Assembly (NCBI GenBank): GCA_036873755.1 | Contig: JAVTVY010020387.1 | Span: forward strand, 1-64,000 | Reading direction: 5' to 3' | Length of the DNA stretch: 64,000 bases | Source of the DNA: Hanleya hanleyi | Lineage: Eukaryota > Mollusca > Polyplacophora > Lepidopleurida > Hanleyidae | Part shown: positions 42,491 to 53,599 of the stretch, piece by piece | Layout of the letters: each line of letters begins with the position of its first letter | Position numbering within the stretch: position 1 is the stretch's first letter | The notes under the pieces: model-generated | The model's database searches: none | What the model was told of the DNA's origin: nothing | The model's input: the letters and a program-made list of their open reading frames with translations, nothing else | Translations under genes and position numbers: made by a program

Positions 42491-42536
42491 AGACCTTTGA
42501 CCTTTTGACCTGGATGTGACCTTTGACCTTTTGACC
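42491..42536. promoter_or_regulatory. Paired DR1-like nuclear-receptor sites at TIR inner edge
   Basis: TGACCTTTGACCT (42,517-42,529) is a perfect DR1 site for RXR/HNF4-type receptors when read on the minus strand. A near copy, AGACCTTTGACCT, lies 26 bp to the left. Both are embedded in a 22-24-bp direct duplication. Function is unproven. Confidence 0.45.
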
Positions 42537-42539
42537 CGA

Positions 42540-44264
42540 CATTCATCCGCGCACTTCCGGATAACCCGCGCGCGCGCGCTGCGGGGCCGGGCCGGGTCCT
42601 ACGTGTAAGGGGAACATTGGAACTCTTCTGTGTTCGATGGTAGCTTTAGTGAAACCCGGAAGTGACGTCTGTGCGCAGAACCCACACCACCACCCAACCC
42701 CAACCATGGACCCCTAGTGGTGGGTCACACACACTCCCACGCATCCCCCAACATGCCTGCTTTCTATACTACGACCAGACTGCGCATTCGCAGACCCTTA
42801 AACACGGACGAACCCTGAGTCCAATCGGATGCTGCTTCACAAGAGCTTCAACATAAGACCTCATACGACTCCATCAGACCCATAGTGACCCCTGTCGGCG
42901 CCAAAATGTCTATTTCCATACACGTTCTCTACTGTGCATGCGCAGAATGACGTCAGTTCCACGTCACACCCAGCCCGTCGGATACTCCCTCACGACTGCT
43001 TTACATTGATACCTCACTCGACCCCATCAGACCATTAGGGGCCTACCTAAACCCCAACACGTCTATTTCTACACTACGGCCAGATTGCGCATGCGCAGAC
43101 TATTGACAACGAACGACACACTAGCCCAGGCGGATGCTCCCTCATGACAGCTTCAAAATAAGACCTCATACGACACCATAGGATCATGAGGGGCTCACCT
43201 AAACCCTAAAACGTCTATGTCCACACCCTTTTCCCAGAATTTCCTGTCTGCGCATGCGCAGAATGTGGACAACCGCCGAGACACTAGTCCAATCGGATGC
43301 CCCCTCACCTAGGCTTCACATTGATACCTCACTCAACTCCATCGGCTCATTAGGGGCTCACCTACATCCCAAACACGTCTATTTTCATACCCTTTCTCTA
43401 TTGCGCATGCGCAGAATGACGATATTTCGACCCCACATCCACCCAGTGGGATGCCCCCTCAAATAGGCTTCACATTGATACCTCATACGACTCCATCGAC
43501 CCACTAGTGGCTCCCCTAGATCCCAAAACGTCTATTTTCATACCCTTTCTCTATTGCGCATGCGCAGAATGACGATATTTCAACCCCACCCAGGGGGATG
43601 CCCCCTCAAATAGGCTTCACATTGATACCTCACTCGACCCCATCGGCCCATTAGGGGCTCCCCTAGATCCCAAAACGGCTATTTCCATACCCTTGGTCTA
43701 CCGCGCATGCGCAGAATGACGATATTCCAACCCCACACCCAGCCCGTGGGATGCCCCCTCACATAGGCTTCACATTGATACTTCACTCGACTCCATCGGA
43801 CAACTAGGGGCTCCCCTAGACCCCAAAACGTCTATTTCCATACCCTTGGTCTACCGCGCATGCACAGAATGACGATATTTCAACACCACACCCACCCCAT
43901 CAGATGCCCCTTCACGAATGCTTCACATTGATACCTCATACAACCCAATCGGTACACTAGGGACCCCTCTCGCCCCTGAAGATTGCCGGAGATTGCCGGA
44001 GATTACCGGAGAATTTGATCACCCACGACATTGTGGGAAAAACCCACTGAGACTACTTTCTGTCCGCGGAGGAATACAAAGGTTACAGGTTGCCGGAACT
44101 ACTTTTGACCTCCACGTGACCTTCAGCTGGTGGCCCCCCTGGCGCCCTAGGCGCCCCAGAGGTGAAAGGCGATGGGGCGTGCCCTATACCTTTAACCTGG
44201 AAAAAAGGGGACCAAGAGTTACCTCCCTGGAAAACTTACCTCGAAATCAGTAGACCCTACTACT
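42540..44264 (-). repeat. Polinton right terminal inverted repeat with 153-bp satellite
   Basis: Reverse complement of the left arm. It has about eight satellite units marked by GCGCATGCGC or one-base variants (near 42,783, 42,936, 43,088, 43,251, 43,404, 43,556, 43,704, 43,857), one unit fewer than the left arm. The outer end matches the left arm closely with a few indels (an extra ~10 bp near 44,135 and an extra ATTGCCGGAG copy near 43,990). The GC-rich inner block is much shorter than in the left arm. Confidence 0.9.
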
Positions 44265-44270
44265 TTCAGA
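44265..44270. repeat. Polinton target-site duplication, right (TTCAGA)
   Basis: An exact repeat of 31,257-31,262 immediately outside the right terminus CCCTACTACT. Confidence 0.92.
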
Positions 44271-44458
44271 TGTCTTTCGATAATTTTCAGTCAGAATATC
44301 AGCCTGTGGGATCATGTGACTTCTCGCAAGTTTACGTCGTTATGGGTACTCGCCACCAGTGCATGTTATCGCGTAATTGACCTGATAACCATGCAATGCC
44401 GTTGCTTGAACCCAATAAGCCCCAGATATAGTTATAATGGTGTATTTTCCATTCCCAG

Positions 44459-44722
44459 GTATTCGGACGTCTTCCGTACGATGATTCTGATCTTAGACGC
44501 CTTTTAAAGCAGGTCCAAAGCAAGGTAGTGTTTCCAACCAAACCCGCCGTGACGGAAGATTGCAAACGTCTGATCGGGAAAATGCTCGTCCATCATCGTG
44601 ACAGGATCCCACTGGCGGACATGCTTCTGGAACATTGGTTCAAACTCGAGTTTCCCGGATCATCGAGCCATCAAGACAACACCAAACCATCCGGTGGAGA
44701 CACCAATACTTCAGAAGCATAA
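44459..44722 (+). CDS. TSSK: Testis-specific serine kinase (TSSK-type), last exon
   Basis: An acceptor (CATTCCCAG) at 44,458 is followed by 87 codons and TAA. The text VFGRLPYDDSDLRRLLKQVQ, then VVFPTKPAVTEDCKRLIGKML and DRIPLADMLLEHWF, is the C-lobe end of a TSSK kinase. It joins in frame and without gap to the exon ending at 29,685. The tail after residue ~330 is short and polar. AATAAA at 44,829-44,834 is a fitting poly(A) signal. The gap between the two exons is 14.8 kb, of which 13.0 kb is the Polinton, so splicing across the insertion is needed for a full-length kinase. Confidence 0.9.
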   Translation, partial: VFGRLPYDDSDLRRLLKQVQSKVVFPTKPAVTEDCKRLIGKMLVHHRDRIPLADMLLEHWFKLEFPGSSSHQDNTKPSGGDTNTSEA

Positions 44723-44989
44723 TTCACTGCAATATTTCATTACCTTTTGAATTGAATACTTCCGTTGATTTTCCTGAAGATAAAATAGGAGAATGTCATA
44801 TTTAAATTTGTTATCACACGTTTTAAGCAATAAAATAAATAGGTTGATACTAGTATTGACCATTGGAGCCTTCAGTGATTGTACTGTTATTACAGGTGTC
44901 AGAGTTCAATTGAATAAACACATCACGAACAATAAAAATACAGCTCAACAAACAAAATTGCTGCATTGCATTCACATATTTGGTCATAC

Positions 44990-45130
44990 AAATATAACAA
45001 TGAAACTTGACTTCGTCTGGGTCAAATTCAGTAAACTCAGATATAATATCACGGAATATGATATTTTGCACCATGGCCATATAAATCCTGTGCTAGCTAA
45101 CCTAATTTCAAAATAAATCTGTCGTCCAAT
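44990..45130. repeat. Dispersed repeat shared with 52,910-53,040
   Basis: CAGTAAACTCAGATATAATA and TCACGGAATAT are identical at 45,030-45,060 and 52,920-52,950, with a similar TATATAAATCC and CCAATCAG(A/G)TGGCTAGCT downstream of each. TATA-like and CCAAT-like words suggest LTR or promoter debris, but nothing proves it. Confidence 0.55.
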
Positions 45131-45600
45131 CAGGTGGCTAGCTGAGTAAAACAACTTCACAACGACGCCCTTGTAATTTACACACAGGAGCAACTGAACC
45201 AATAAAATAAACAATATAGTGAAGTAGTATCGAAAAAAGGCATCAGGTCCAGCATGATGCGTAATAAATGTTATTCTCCGGAAAGTTCAAATGGTTTATA
45301 CTGCCACCGAATAATCTGGTTTTGTATGGCGGCAGAAAATATCCAAGACCGCGTCTCGGGCAAAGTTGTACATATCGTGAACCAAAGTCAATCAATGTCA
45401 AATTGAAAAGGCGGAATTTGTCGTAATTTGTCGGTGTTTCCAATGCGAAAGGGCTCTGTTTCAACAACAGCAAGACGAAGATTGGGATTAAAAATTTTAT
45501 CTTTCAATTAGTCGTCCTAACCTACAACTTTCTCCGAGAAGCAATTGTCGCCCCGAACAATTACTTTGCTTGGCCACTTTCATTTGTGGTATCTGGGATT
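45131..45600. other. Gene-less stretch
   Basis: Short frames only (for example minus strand 45,243-45,473); none is recognised. Confidence 0.35.
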
Positions 45601-45639
45601 GTAATTGGCCTAAACCAGTTCGCGCTGGGATAAGGTTGT

Positions 45640-45895
45640 ATAGGAACGTGTAAACGCTTTCTACCCGGCCACCAAGTCCAACGTCAACTATACATTAAAT
45701 CAGTCTAAACGCGGTTACATTTTCAAGACAACCGGATTGCCGTCGAGAGACTGGATGTTCAATCTCAAGTTGATTTGGCCGAAATGAGCGCTTCCGCCAA
45801 CGACGGCAATCGCTATATTTTGACTTGCATTGATATCCAGTCAAGCTGTGAGTGGGTCGTTCCCATTCGGATCAACAGTTTACACAGTTTTTGAT
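45640..45895 (+). pseudogene. Second Polinton integrase fragment (catalytic-core start)
   Basis: Plus-strand translation shows KRFLPGHQVQRQL, a stop, and then QVDLAEMSASANDGNRYILT followed by CIDIQSSCEWVVPIRI. This is the first-Asp region (W/Q-V-D-L) of the retrovirus-like integrase core. The first-Asp segment is the very part deleted from the full-length element. It ends in stops at about 45,895. It belongs to another, degenerate Polinton copy and lies 130 bp from the satellite foldback element. Confidence 0.65.
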
Positions 45896-46395
45896 AGCTA
45901 AGAATGTGTTATTCTTTCACATGACGAACAACAAGGCCAAGACATCTGCCTTATCGGAAGGTTCAATCACGCATGCAAAACTAGCATCTTCAAATATTTC
46001 ACCTCCAATAAGACGCGGTGGTAAGTTCCGTCACTTCCGGTCACGTGACATGTATTCCTCCGCGGTGATGCGGTCGGTTCCGGCGGTGCTGCGGTCGGTT
46101 CCGGTTCCGGGAACACGCCTCCGCAAAGTAGTCCCGACATTTCAAATACGCGGGTTTTCGTGAGAATCATCTGGAATGTTGGGCAATCTTCGGCAATCTC
46201 CGGTAATATAATGTTCGGTCATCTCCGGCAATGTCCGGTCATCTCCGGCAATCTCCATGAGAATAGATAGCCTTTATCTGCCCTTCCGAAGCATCAATGG
46301 ACTGTACAGGGTCCCCGACAATATCGCCACCTATTTGCCCATATTAAATGGCTAGTGGGGAACCCTCAGTTTCTCCATACAGTGGCAGCAGGTAA

Positions 46396-46470
46396 AGGGT
46401 CCTAGTGGGAATTGAACCCGAGTCTCTTTATCTAGAGGCAGACACGTTATCCATTAGACCACGAGTCATC
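46396..46470 (-). repeat. tRNA-like sequence in left foldback arm
   Basis: Minus-strand GTGGTCTAATGGATAACG (A box) and GGGTTCAATTCCC-type B box are present, with an anticodon-arm-like CTGCCTCTAGATAAAGAG between. It resembles tRNA-Arg. The mirror copy is at 48,411-48,483. A functional tRNA gene is unlikely because stem pairing is poor. Confidence 0.55.
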
Positions 46471-48410
46471 GGCTACAAACCAAGGTTGAAAATAGCATAT
46501 ATGTCTACCACTATCACTATATGGCCCATACTGGCGCACTGGCCAATGTTGAACCTAATGGGAAATTTACTTCTGGTCATTGCAGTATGGGTTGTTTGGT
46601 CTTGTTTTTCACGTCTCACCACGAAAAACACGATGGGCGGGGTCCCGAAGCGATTGGTTGAAATTTTTTGAAAAAGTCACTGTGCGCATGCGTAGTGGGT
46701 AAATAGCGCTGGGTGGACGTTTTGGGGTCTAGATGAGCCCCTAGTGGTCCGATTGGGTCGAGTGAGGTCTTATTTTGAAGCCCTCGTGGAGGAGCATTCG
46801 ATAGGATGGGTGTGACGTGGAACTGACGTCATTCTGGAATGGAATGCAAATAGACGTTTTGGAGGCTAGGTGGGCCACTATTGGTCTGATTGGGTCGAGT
46901 GAGGTATCAATGTGAAGCATTCGTGAAGAAGCATCCGCCTGGACTAGTGTGACGTAAAACTGACGTAATTCTGCGAATGCACAGTGGACAAAGTGTATGA
47001 AAATAGACGTTTTGGGGTCTAGGTGGGCCACTATTGGTCCGATTGAGTCATGGGAGGTATCAATGCAAAGCATACGTGAGGGAGCATCCGACGGGAGGGG
47101 TGTGACGTGGAACTGACGTCATTCTGGGCATGCGCAGTAAACAAAGGGTATGGAAATAGACGTTTTGGGGTCTAGGTGGGCCAATATTGGTCCGATTGAG
47201 TCGTGGGAGGTATCAATGTGAAGCATACATGAGGGAGCATCCGACGGTAGGAGTGTGACGTGGAACTGCCGTCATTCTGCGCATGCGCAGCAGACAGACG
47301 GTATGGACATAGACCTTTTGGGACCGAGGTTGTCCCCTAGTGATCCGATGGAGTCGAGTGATGTATCACTGTAAAGCATACGTGAGGGCACATCCGACTG
47401 GATGGGTGAGACGTGGAACTGACGTCATTCTGCGCATGCGCAGTAGACAAAGTGTATGGAAATAGACGTTTTGGGGTCTAGGTGGGCCACTATTGATCCG
47501 ATTGAGTCGTAGGAGATATCAATGTAAAGCATACGTGAGGGAGCATCCGACGGAAGGGAGTGACGTGGAATTGACGTCATTCTGCGCATGCGCAGTAGAC
47601 AAAGTGTATGGAAATAGACGTTTTGGGATCGAGGTGAGTCACTAGTGGTCCGATTGTGTCGGGTGAGGTATCAATGTGAAGCATACGTGAGGGAGCATTC
47701 GACGGGATGGGTGTGACGTAGAACTAACGTAATTCTGCGCATGCGCAGTAGACAAAGTGTATGGAAATAGACGTTTTGGGGTCTAGGTGGGCCACTATTG
47801 GTCCGATTGAGTCGTGGGAGGTATCAATGTAAAGCATAGGTGAGGGAGCATCCGCCGGGAACGATGTGACGTGGAACTGACGTCATTCTGCGCATGCGCT
47901 GTAGACAAAGGGTATGGAAATAGACGTTTTGGGGCCGAGGTGAGTCCCTAGTGATCCGATTGGGCCGAGTGAGGTATCAATGTGAATCATACGTGAGGGT
48001 CCATCCAACGGGATGGGTGTCTCGTCCGTTTTCATCATTCCGCACATGCACAGTCTTGTTACACAGTTACACCCATCCCGTCGAATGCTCCTCCACGAGA
48101 GTTTCAAGATAAGACCTCACTCGACCCAATCGGACCACTAGGGGCTCTCCCAGACCCCAAAACGTCCACCCAGCGCTATTTACGCACTACGGATGCACAC
48201 AGTGAGTTTTTCAAAAAATTTCAACCAATCGCTTCGGGACCCCACCCTTCGTGTTTTTCGTGGTGAGACGTGAAAAACAAGACCAAACAACCCATACTGC
48301 AATGACCAGAAGTAAATTTCCCATTAGGTTTAACATTGGCCAGTGCGCCAGTATGGGCCATATAGTGATAGTGGTAGACATATATATTTCAACCTTGGTT
48401 TGTAGCCTAT

Positions 48411-48483
48411 GATTCGTGGTCTAATGGATAACGTGTCTGCCTCTAGATAAAGAGACCCGGGTTCAATTCCCACTAGGACCCTT
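48411..48483 (+). repeat. tRNA-like sequence in right foldback arm
   Basis: The same tRNA-Arg-like sequence on the plus strand: GTGGTCTAATGGATAACGTG, CTGCCTCTAGATAAAGAG, then CGGGTTCAATTCCC. The B box here is closer to consensus than in the left arm. Confidence 0.55.
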
Positions 48484-49046
48484 TACCTGCTGCCACTGTA
48501 TGGAGAAACTGGGGGTTCCCCACTTGCCATTTAACATGGGCAAATAGGTGGCGAGTCCAGTCCAGTCCTGTACAGTCCATTGATGCTTCGGAAGAGCAGA
48601 TAAAGGCTATCTATTCTCATGGAGAGGGCCAGACATTGCCGGAGATGACCGAACATTATATTACCGGAGATTGCCGAAGATTGCCGAACATTCCAGATGA
48701 TTCTCACGAAAACTCGCGTATTTGAAATGTCGGGACTACTTTGCCGAGGCGTGTTCCCGGAACCGGAGCGACCGCAGCACCGCCGGAACCAACCGCATCA
48801 CAGCGGAAGAATACATGTCACGTGACCGGAAGTGACGGAACTACTTTTGACCTTTGACTTCTGTGACGTCATCTCATTGCATAAATGCGACCCCAGATAC
48901 GCTTTATATACTACTTCGGCTTCCTGCGTCTGGACGCGTTCACGATCGGACTTTAGCAAGGACGGAATCTCAGTGCAAGGAGCAGCAGTTTGAACGATTC
49001 TTAACTTCCCTGATCCAACCTTCCGATATATTCTAAAGGATATATC

Positions 49047-49247
49047 TCAAGCCATCAGAAACAGCTGTGCTTTTGATCGGCAGTTACTCTCTAAATAAGT
49101 CCTGGTTTGCACTCCACACCTCCTCAAAACGTGTTGGTGCCACGACATGGTTCTCCTGGCTAAAGTATCTGCGTTCCGGTTATTTCGTCCCAACCTATAC
49201 TTCAAGGTGAAGACGAACGTGGCTAATTCGGCAATAAAACTACCCAC
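49047..49247 (-). mobile_element. Ty3/gypsy RNase H tail fragment
   Basis: A short minus-strand frame, FIAELATFVFTLKYRLGRNN followed by RNADTLARR, matches the conserved end of gypsy-type RT/RNase H (w-h-x-x-L-x-x-F-x-F-x-h-x-Y-R-x-G-x-x-N-x-x-A-D-x-L-S-R). Only about 60 codons remain. Confidence 0.6.
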
Positions 49248-49405
49248 AAAATTATGTTTTATGATCGAAAAAAACCCTGCAAGTTATCTGCCCCTGATTT
49301 CAGCCAAATGACGTTTCTTCCGTCCCTCGAAGAGGGTACACGCCTTTGTGGTTCTTTTAGTTTAACTGACGATAATTCACACATGTTTGGATTTCTCCAC
49401 TGCCC

Positions 49406-49655
49406 GGGGCCCTCGGTGGCCGAGTGGTCTAAGGCACTTCGCTCGTGACCGCTAGCCTCACACCGCTGAACCGGCACGGGTTCGAGCCCAGCTGGTCCAT
49501 GTGTGAAAGTTTGTCAGTTACTTGCCGAAGGGCGGTGATTCTCTCCGGGTACTCCGGCTTCCTCCACCAACCAAACTGACTGTCACCATATGAGTGAAAC
49601 AAACTTGAGTGTGACATTAAGCCAAATTCCCTCCCTCCCTCCTTCTCCACTGCCC
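49406..49655 (+). mobile_element. tRNA-derived SINE
   Basis: The head has a perfect A box, TGGCCGAGTGG (49,417-49,427), and B box, GGTTCGAGCCC (49,479-49,489), with Leu/Ser-type long spacing. A body with GGGTACTCCGGCTTCCTCCA follows, and a tail ends CCCTCCCTCCTT. The body word is one I associate with mollusc SINEs. Confidence 0.75.
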
Positions 49656-50289
49656 TTGTTCACCATCACCACTTGCTCGACAATGTGGAACCTTCACCGT
49701 TATGTCGTCATTTGTACGTATCTCATGCTCCACACAGTTGCTGCAGCCAATGTCACCTTCAGATTTACTGAATAGTAGTACGGTAGCTACTTTAATTTGT
49801 GTAACTGCAGGTACATCAGCCCTAAAATAATAAACAGATATATATCAAATATACCCAACGCTAAATCGGCAAGTATCAGTCACTTTGATCATTTAGTTCT
49901 ACCCAGTATTGTCACGTGGCTCGTATTGGATACAAATAGTCACGTCTCTCACTTTATGCCAACTTTATCAAGTGACAAATTTTTCTTGTATAGTTTCCAA
50001 ATAGATAATTTAGTTTTGCACAATCGGGAAACGAATCCGGAAATCTAATATCCCTGAGTAATTCTTGTATTTCTGTCTCGTATACTTTAGAGAATATATC
50101 ATGTTTTTCATATTCAACATAACGACTATCAAACATGAGCAGTGTGACTAGCGTCACAGGACCTACGAAGTACAGTAGGCATTAGGACTCGCGAACTGAA
50201 CGCTTGGAAATCCCCACCCCCAGTTGAAATCCTGCCTATATATTAAGATGGGCACCGCCCAAGTCAGAATCGCCAGTGATGTTCATCAA

Positions 50290-50400
50290 AAATCACCAGA
50301 AATTTTCACCAAAAGTAGGTCAGCTCAGAACTTGTTGGTAACAGTCTCCTAATGCGCCTTCATTCCAAAATAAATAACGATCGCCGATTTAATTCTACAA
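50290..50400 (+). repeat. Dispersed repeat, copy 1 of 3
   Basis: AGTAGGTCAGCTCAGAACTT, GGTAACAGTCTCCTAATGCG and TTCATTCCAAAA match copies at 51,690-51,840 and 61,880-62,045. Confidence 0.55.
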
Positions 50401-51689
50401 TTTTTTAATTAAAGGAAACAGATTGAATAATATAGGTTCAGTAGATTTCAAGCTTTACGTGTGAAAATACATTTACATCTCTTTAATGGTTTTCAGTGCC
50501 CTTGTCCAGGATCAAAACAACTTTTTGAATCACATTATTTTCCCAACAATACAACAAATTTTTATATATAGTACTATAGTAGAAAGGTAGCATTTATGTA
50601 GTTTACGGTAATTCAACTCAAGACCAACACCTTCTATGCACAAGATAATAATGATTCTATGTCATTCTCCTGAGCATAACCGGTTCAAAGACGAATAAAT
50701 AGCGTCTCTACATCACATTGTTATATAGATATATGAGACAACACATTTTGGGCATCGGCAATCTGATGAATGTACTATTCCGGTTTTCTTGTTTCACATT
50801 ATATTCTATGGCGGTTGATCGGTGATTTTCTTCATTGATAAACCTTAAACCACCTCAGCTTCGTTGTGTGAATCGGAATTGCATTGCTGTGACACACCAG
50901 CACACTCCGTGGCAGTGATTCTGTATCCCCTAATCAAGGAATCAAAATGGATCAAGATTTGAAATGACAAGAGAAATTTAGACATATTTTGTTTACACAT
51001 GTAATTTTTTGTTCAAATTATATCCAAGTGTGATATATAGTCAATATTCAAGAGGTACAAAAAACCCCCAAAGTATGTCCTCATATTTTCACATCCATGC
51101 CAAGAAATACTGCATTGAAAAGGGTCCATTTAGCCTACCCTGTTTTATCGCTCTAATCAGCAAATGGCGGGGTAATATTTCTGCTGTCAAAATTGTATTT
51201 CCCTCCAAAGTCTTAACCCTTGAATCCAAGTCACACACTCTCTGATGCAAAGTAATGATTGTCCTAACTATGCGATTAGGACATTATGAACATGTCTTTG
51301 GTCATAGTGTACATATCATAACTCACATCAATGTTTTCTGCTATATTATTTCAATGATATGGTTTAGCAATTTAAGTTATGGAAACAGCGCTGATTGTTT
51401 GAGGGTATATGCAGTAGGCCTATGCTGTTGGGGAATTGTGGAATTGTGGAATTGTCCCAGATGCACGTTAAGATTAACCTCAGTAATAGGGCCATGTGGC
51501 ATGTGGATCAATGACAGGGTATTTTTAGCCGTGGGTAATTTGACCTGAATTTGAAGCCTAGCTGGTGTGGTCAATGATGAAATGTTTGGATGTTAAATAG
51601 GATACACGTTAAAGGCTACAGTTTACATATATATATAACAATATACTGAAGTGTTAATTATAAATCTAATTTTAGTCAGAATTATTTCA

Positions 51690-51840
51690 GATCAGAACTT
51701 GCTGGTAACAATGCCCTAATGCACGTTCATGCCAAAAATCAAGGTTCTAATGTCAACGGTTCTGCTTATTTTGCCGACGAAAGGATTCGGATGGACTCAC
51801 TCACTCATTACCGGACAATTTGCGATCTGTAGCCTACTTC
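51690..51840 (+). repeat. Dispersed repeat, copy 2 of 3
   Basis: The words GATCAGAACTTGCTGGTAAC, CATGCCAAAAATCAAGGTTC and TTACCGGACAATTTGCGA are shared with the copy at 61,880-62,045 at high identity. Confidence 0.6.
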
Positions 51841-53550
51841 GTAGGAAAAAATCCTAATTTCATTTATATCATGAACAGTTGTATCACCGAGACACATTTT
51901 CCAGTGGTCACTTCAATGGACGTCATTATGTGATATAGCGCAAATAAATATTTCTTTTGTTAAGATATTAGGATCAACCGGTAGCGGTACGTCAATCCTT
52001 GAGAGAAATAGATGATCGGTCAGGATGGGCACTAATATTTGTATATCAACCCCCTTTTATTTATCAGTTCTGACATCCCCGTTTTGTAACCTGGACGTGC
52101 ATTTACCCAAATCCCCAATAAAGAGTAAAAGAAAATGCTATTTGAATCTTAATTCAACAATAGGCCCCTACCTTGTTCAGCTTGCTTCATCGTGTTCATG
52201 ACATCAATAAACCCTGATCTATCTCTAGATCTAGATCGATATACTTCACTACTGTGCATACAAGGAGGTAGAAAGATCTCATGATTATATGTCTAGCTGT
52301 TAATTTGTACAATATCCTGCGTTCGGGCCGCTCTATCAAATCTACCCATGGTCATCCGACTCGGAATGGCTTGTCACATGAGGGGCGACAACTCTGGCGT
52401 GAAGAATTTTTCAGTCACATCAGGGGAGACAACTTCTGTGTAACCTACCCAACTTCGTTGGAGGCATCAGGCTCCTAAAATAATTTACACGTTCTGCAGT
52501 ATTAACAAAATTGTACATCGCTGATTCCCTAATTGAGTTTAGACTTTCATCTTTCGACTACTGGAAGTAGTTTATTTCAAGCGCTACAAGATGACAAACT
52601 TCTTGTCAAACATTATCCGTCAAAATTTCAAGCTGTGCGCCCCACTACACACGAGGTCCTTATTGCGCTGTTTACTCTGCCTGCTGAAAGCAGTGCTCAG
52701 GCCCCGCAAATAGTCCCCCGGCGAGGCATATTATCGAGCAGTGAATCGAAATAAAATTTGCAGCTGTATAGAACAAATACCATACTTGCCAGTGGTACCA
52801 ACGGCTTTCTATTAATCGTTGCAACGAAGGCGAAAAAAAATCGAGAAATCTCTGGTCTTTGGCAGAGATTACGAGGGCTGGAACCGCTTACTATACATGC
52901 TCAAATGTAGGCCAATCTCAGTAAACTCAGATATAATATCACGGAATATTATATCTGAATTCAGCCCTATATAAATCCCATGCGAATCTGAAACTACATT
53001 TGTTAGCCAATCAGATGGCTAGCTTGTTGAAATCACACTCACAGGAATTTCACACGATAGCACGTGGACTAATATATAAACATTATCGGGAAACAGTATC
53101 CAAATTATGGCATCATTTCCAGACAGATCGGTGAAGATCAAAGAGTTTACTCCCGCCGAAAAGTCTGGCTTTGTTAGGGGCTAGAAAATTTAAAAAGATT
53201 GTGCCGCGCGAGATGTTAATCTCCGTGAAATAAACGTCAATCATTGTCAGGGAGAAAAGTCAGAAATGGTCGTGATTGGCTTATTATGGGATCTCGCAGA
53301 ATATCGGAGAACATTTCGCACGAAGTTTTCATAGCGATACGTCTAGATGGTATTCTCCTGATTTACCATCTTGGTTTACCTAGATTGAGATGTAGGCTAG
53401 ACGTAATGAGTTGTCACTTCTCAAGATGAAAGTAGATTCCCTCAAGCGTTATATTTACCTCGAGCTTATCTCGAGCTTTATTTAATTCATCTACGGTACC
53501 CCGAGCTCTATAATCCTTGGAAGCAATTTCCATACAAAGCGACAGCTTCT
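51841..53550. other. Gene-less stretch with second copy of a dispersed repeat
   Basis: It contains 52,910-53,040, the second copy of the 44,990-45,130 repeat. Just after it, ATG at 53,110 opens a frame of 25 codons (MASFPDRSVKIKEFTPAEKS and on) ending at 53,184. It could be a transposase remnant but is too short to call. Other frames are not recognised. Confidence 0.35.
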
Positions 53551-53599
53551 TCGTTGACAATGCATATGGAGAGGTTACTCCTCCTGCGGGATTGCCCTG

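Larger units (their letters stand above)
31263..44264 (-). mobile_element. Polinton/Maverick (adintovirus-like) element, 13,002 bp
   Basis: A full-length insertion in the kinase intron. Termini read AGTAGTAGGG...CCCTACTACT (AG...CT, as in Polintons), flanked by TTCAGA duplications. Long terminal inverted repeats (31,263-33,215 and 42,540-44,264) enclose thirteen minus-strand genes: three PC4-like, tail-anchored, integrase, mucin-like membrane, ATPase, pVI-like, proline-rich, penton-like, pX-like, major capsid, protease. No PolB is present; the interior is fully accounted for, so it was absent before or soon after insertion. Integrase lacks its catalytic core and at least six other genes carry nonsense or frame breaks, so the copy cannot act alone. 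Exact duplications and well-matched outer arms argue for a fairly recent arrival. It could have been mobilised in trans. Confidence 0.95.
46024..48842. mobile_element. Foldback element made of Polinton-TIR satellite
   Basis: Arms of about 780 bp (46,024-46,810 and 48,065-48,842) are inverted repeats beginning AGTTCCGTCACTTCCGG. They enclose about nine direct satellite units of ~153 bp with GCGCATGCGC (clearest at 47,279, 47,435, 47,584, 47,738). The satellite and the CTCCGGCAATCTCCGG-type outer words also occur in the Polinton arms, so this is a gene-less relative. No clear target duplication is visible. The right arm appears to continue with ACTACTTTTGACCT as in the Polinton, so the left end may be truncated. 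Each arm includes a tRNA-like sequence. Confidence 0.8.

Noticed and set aside
46024..48842. Foldback element as a second complete Polinton
   Set aside because: There is no gene between the arms and no clear 6-bp target duplication.
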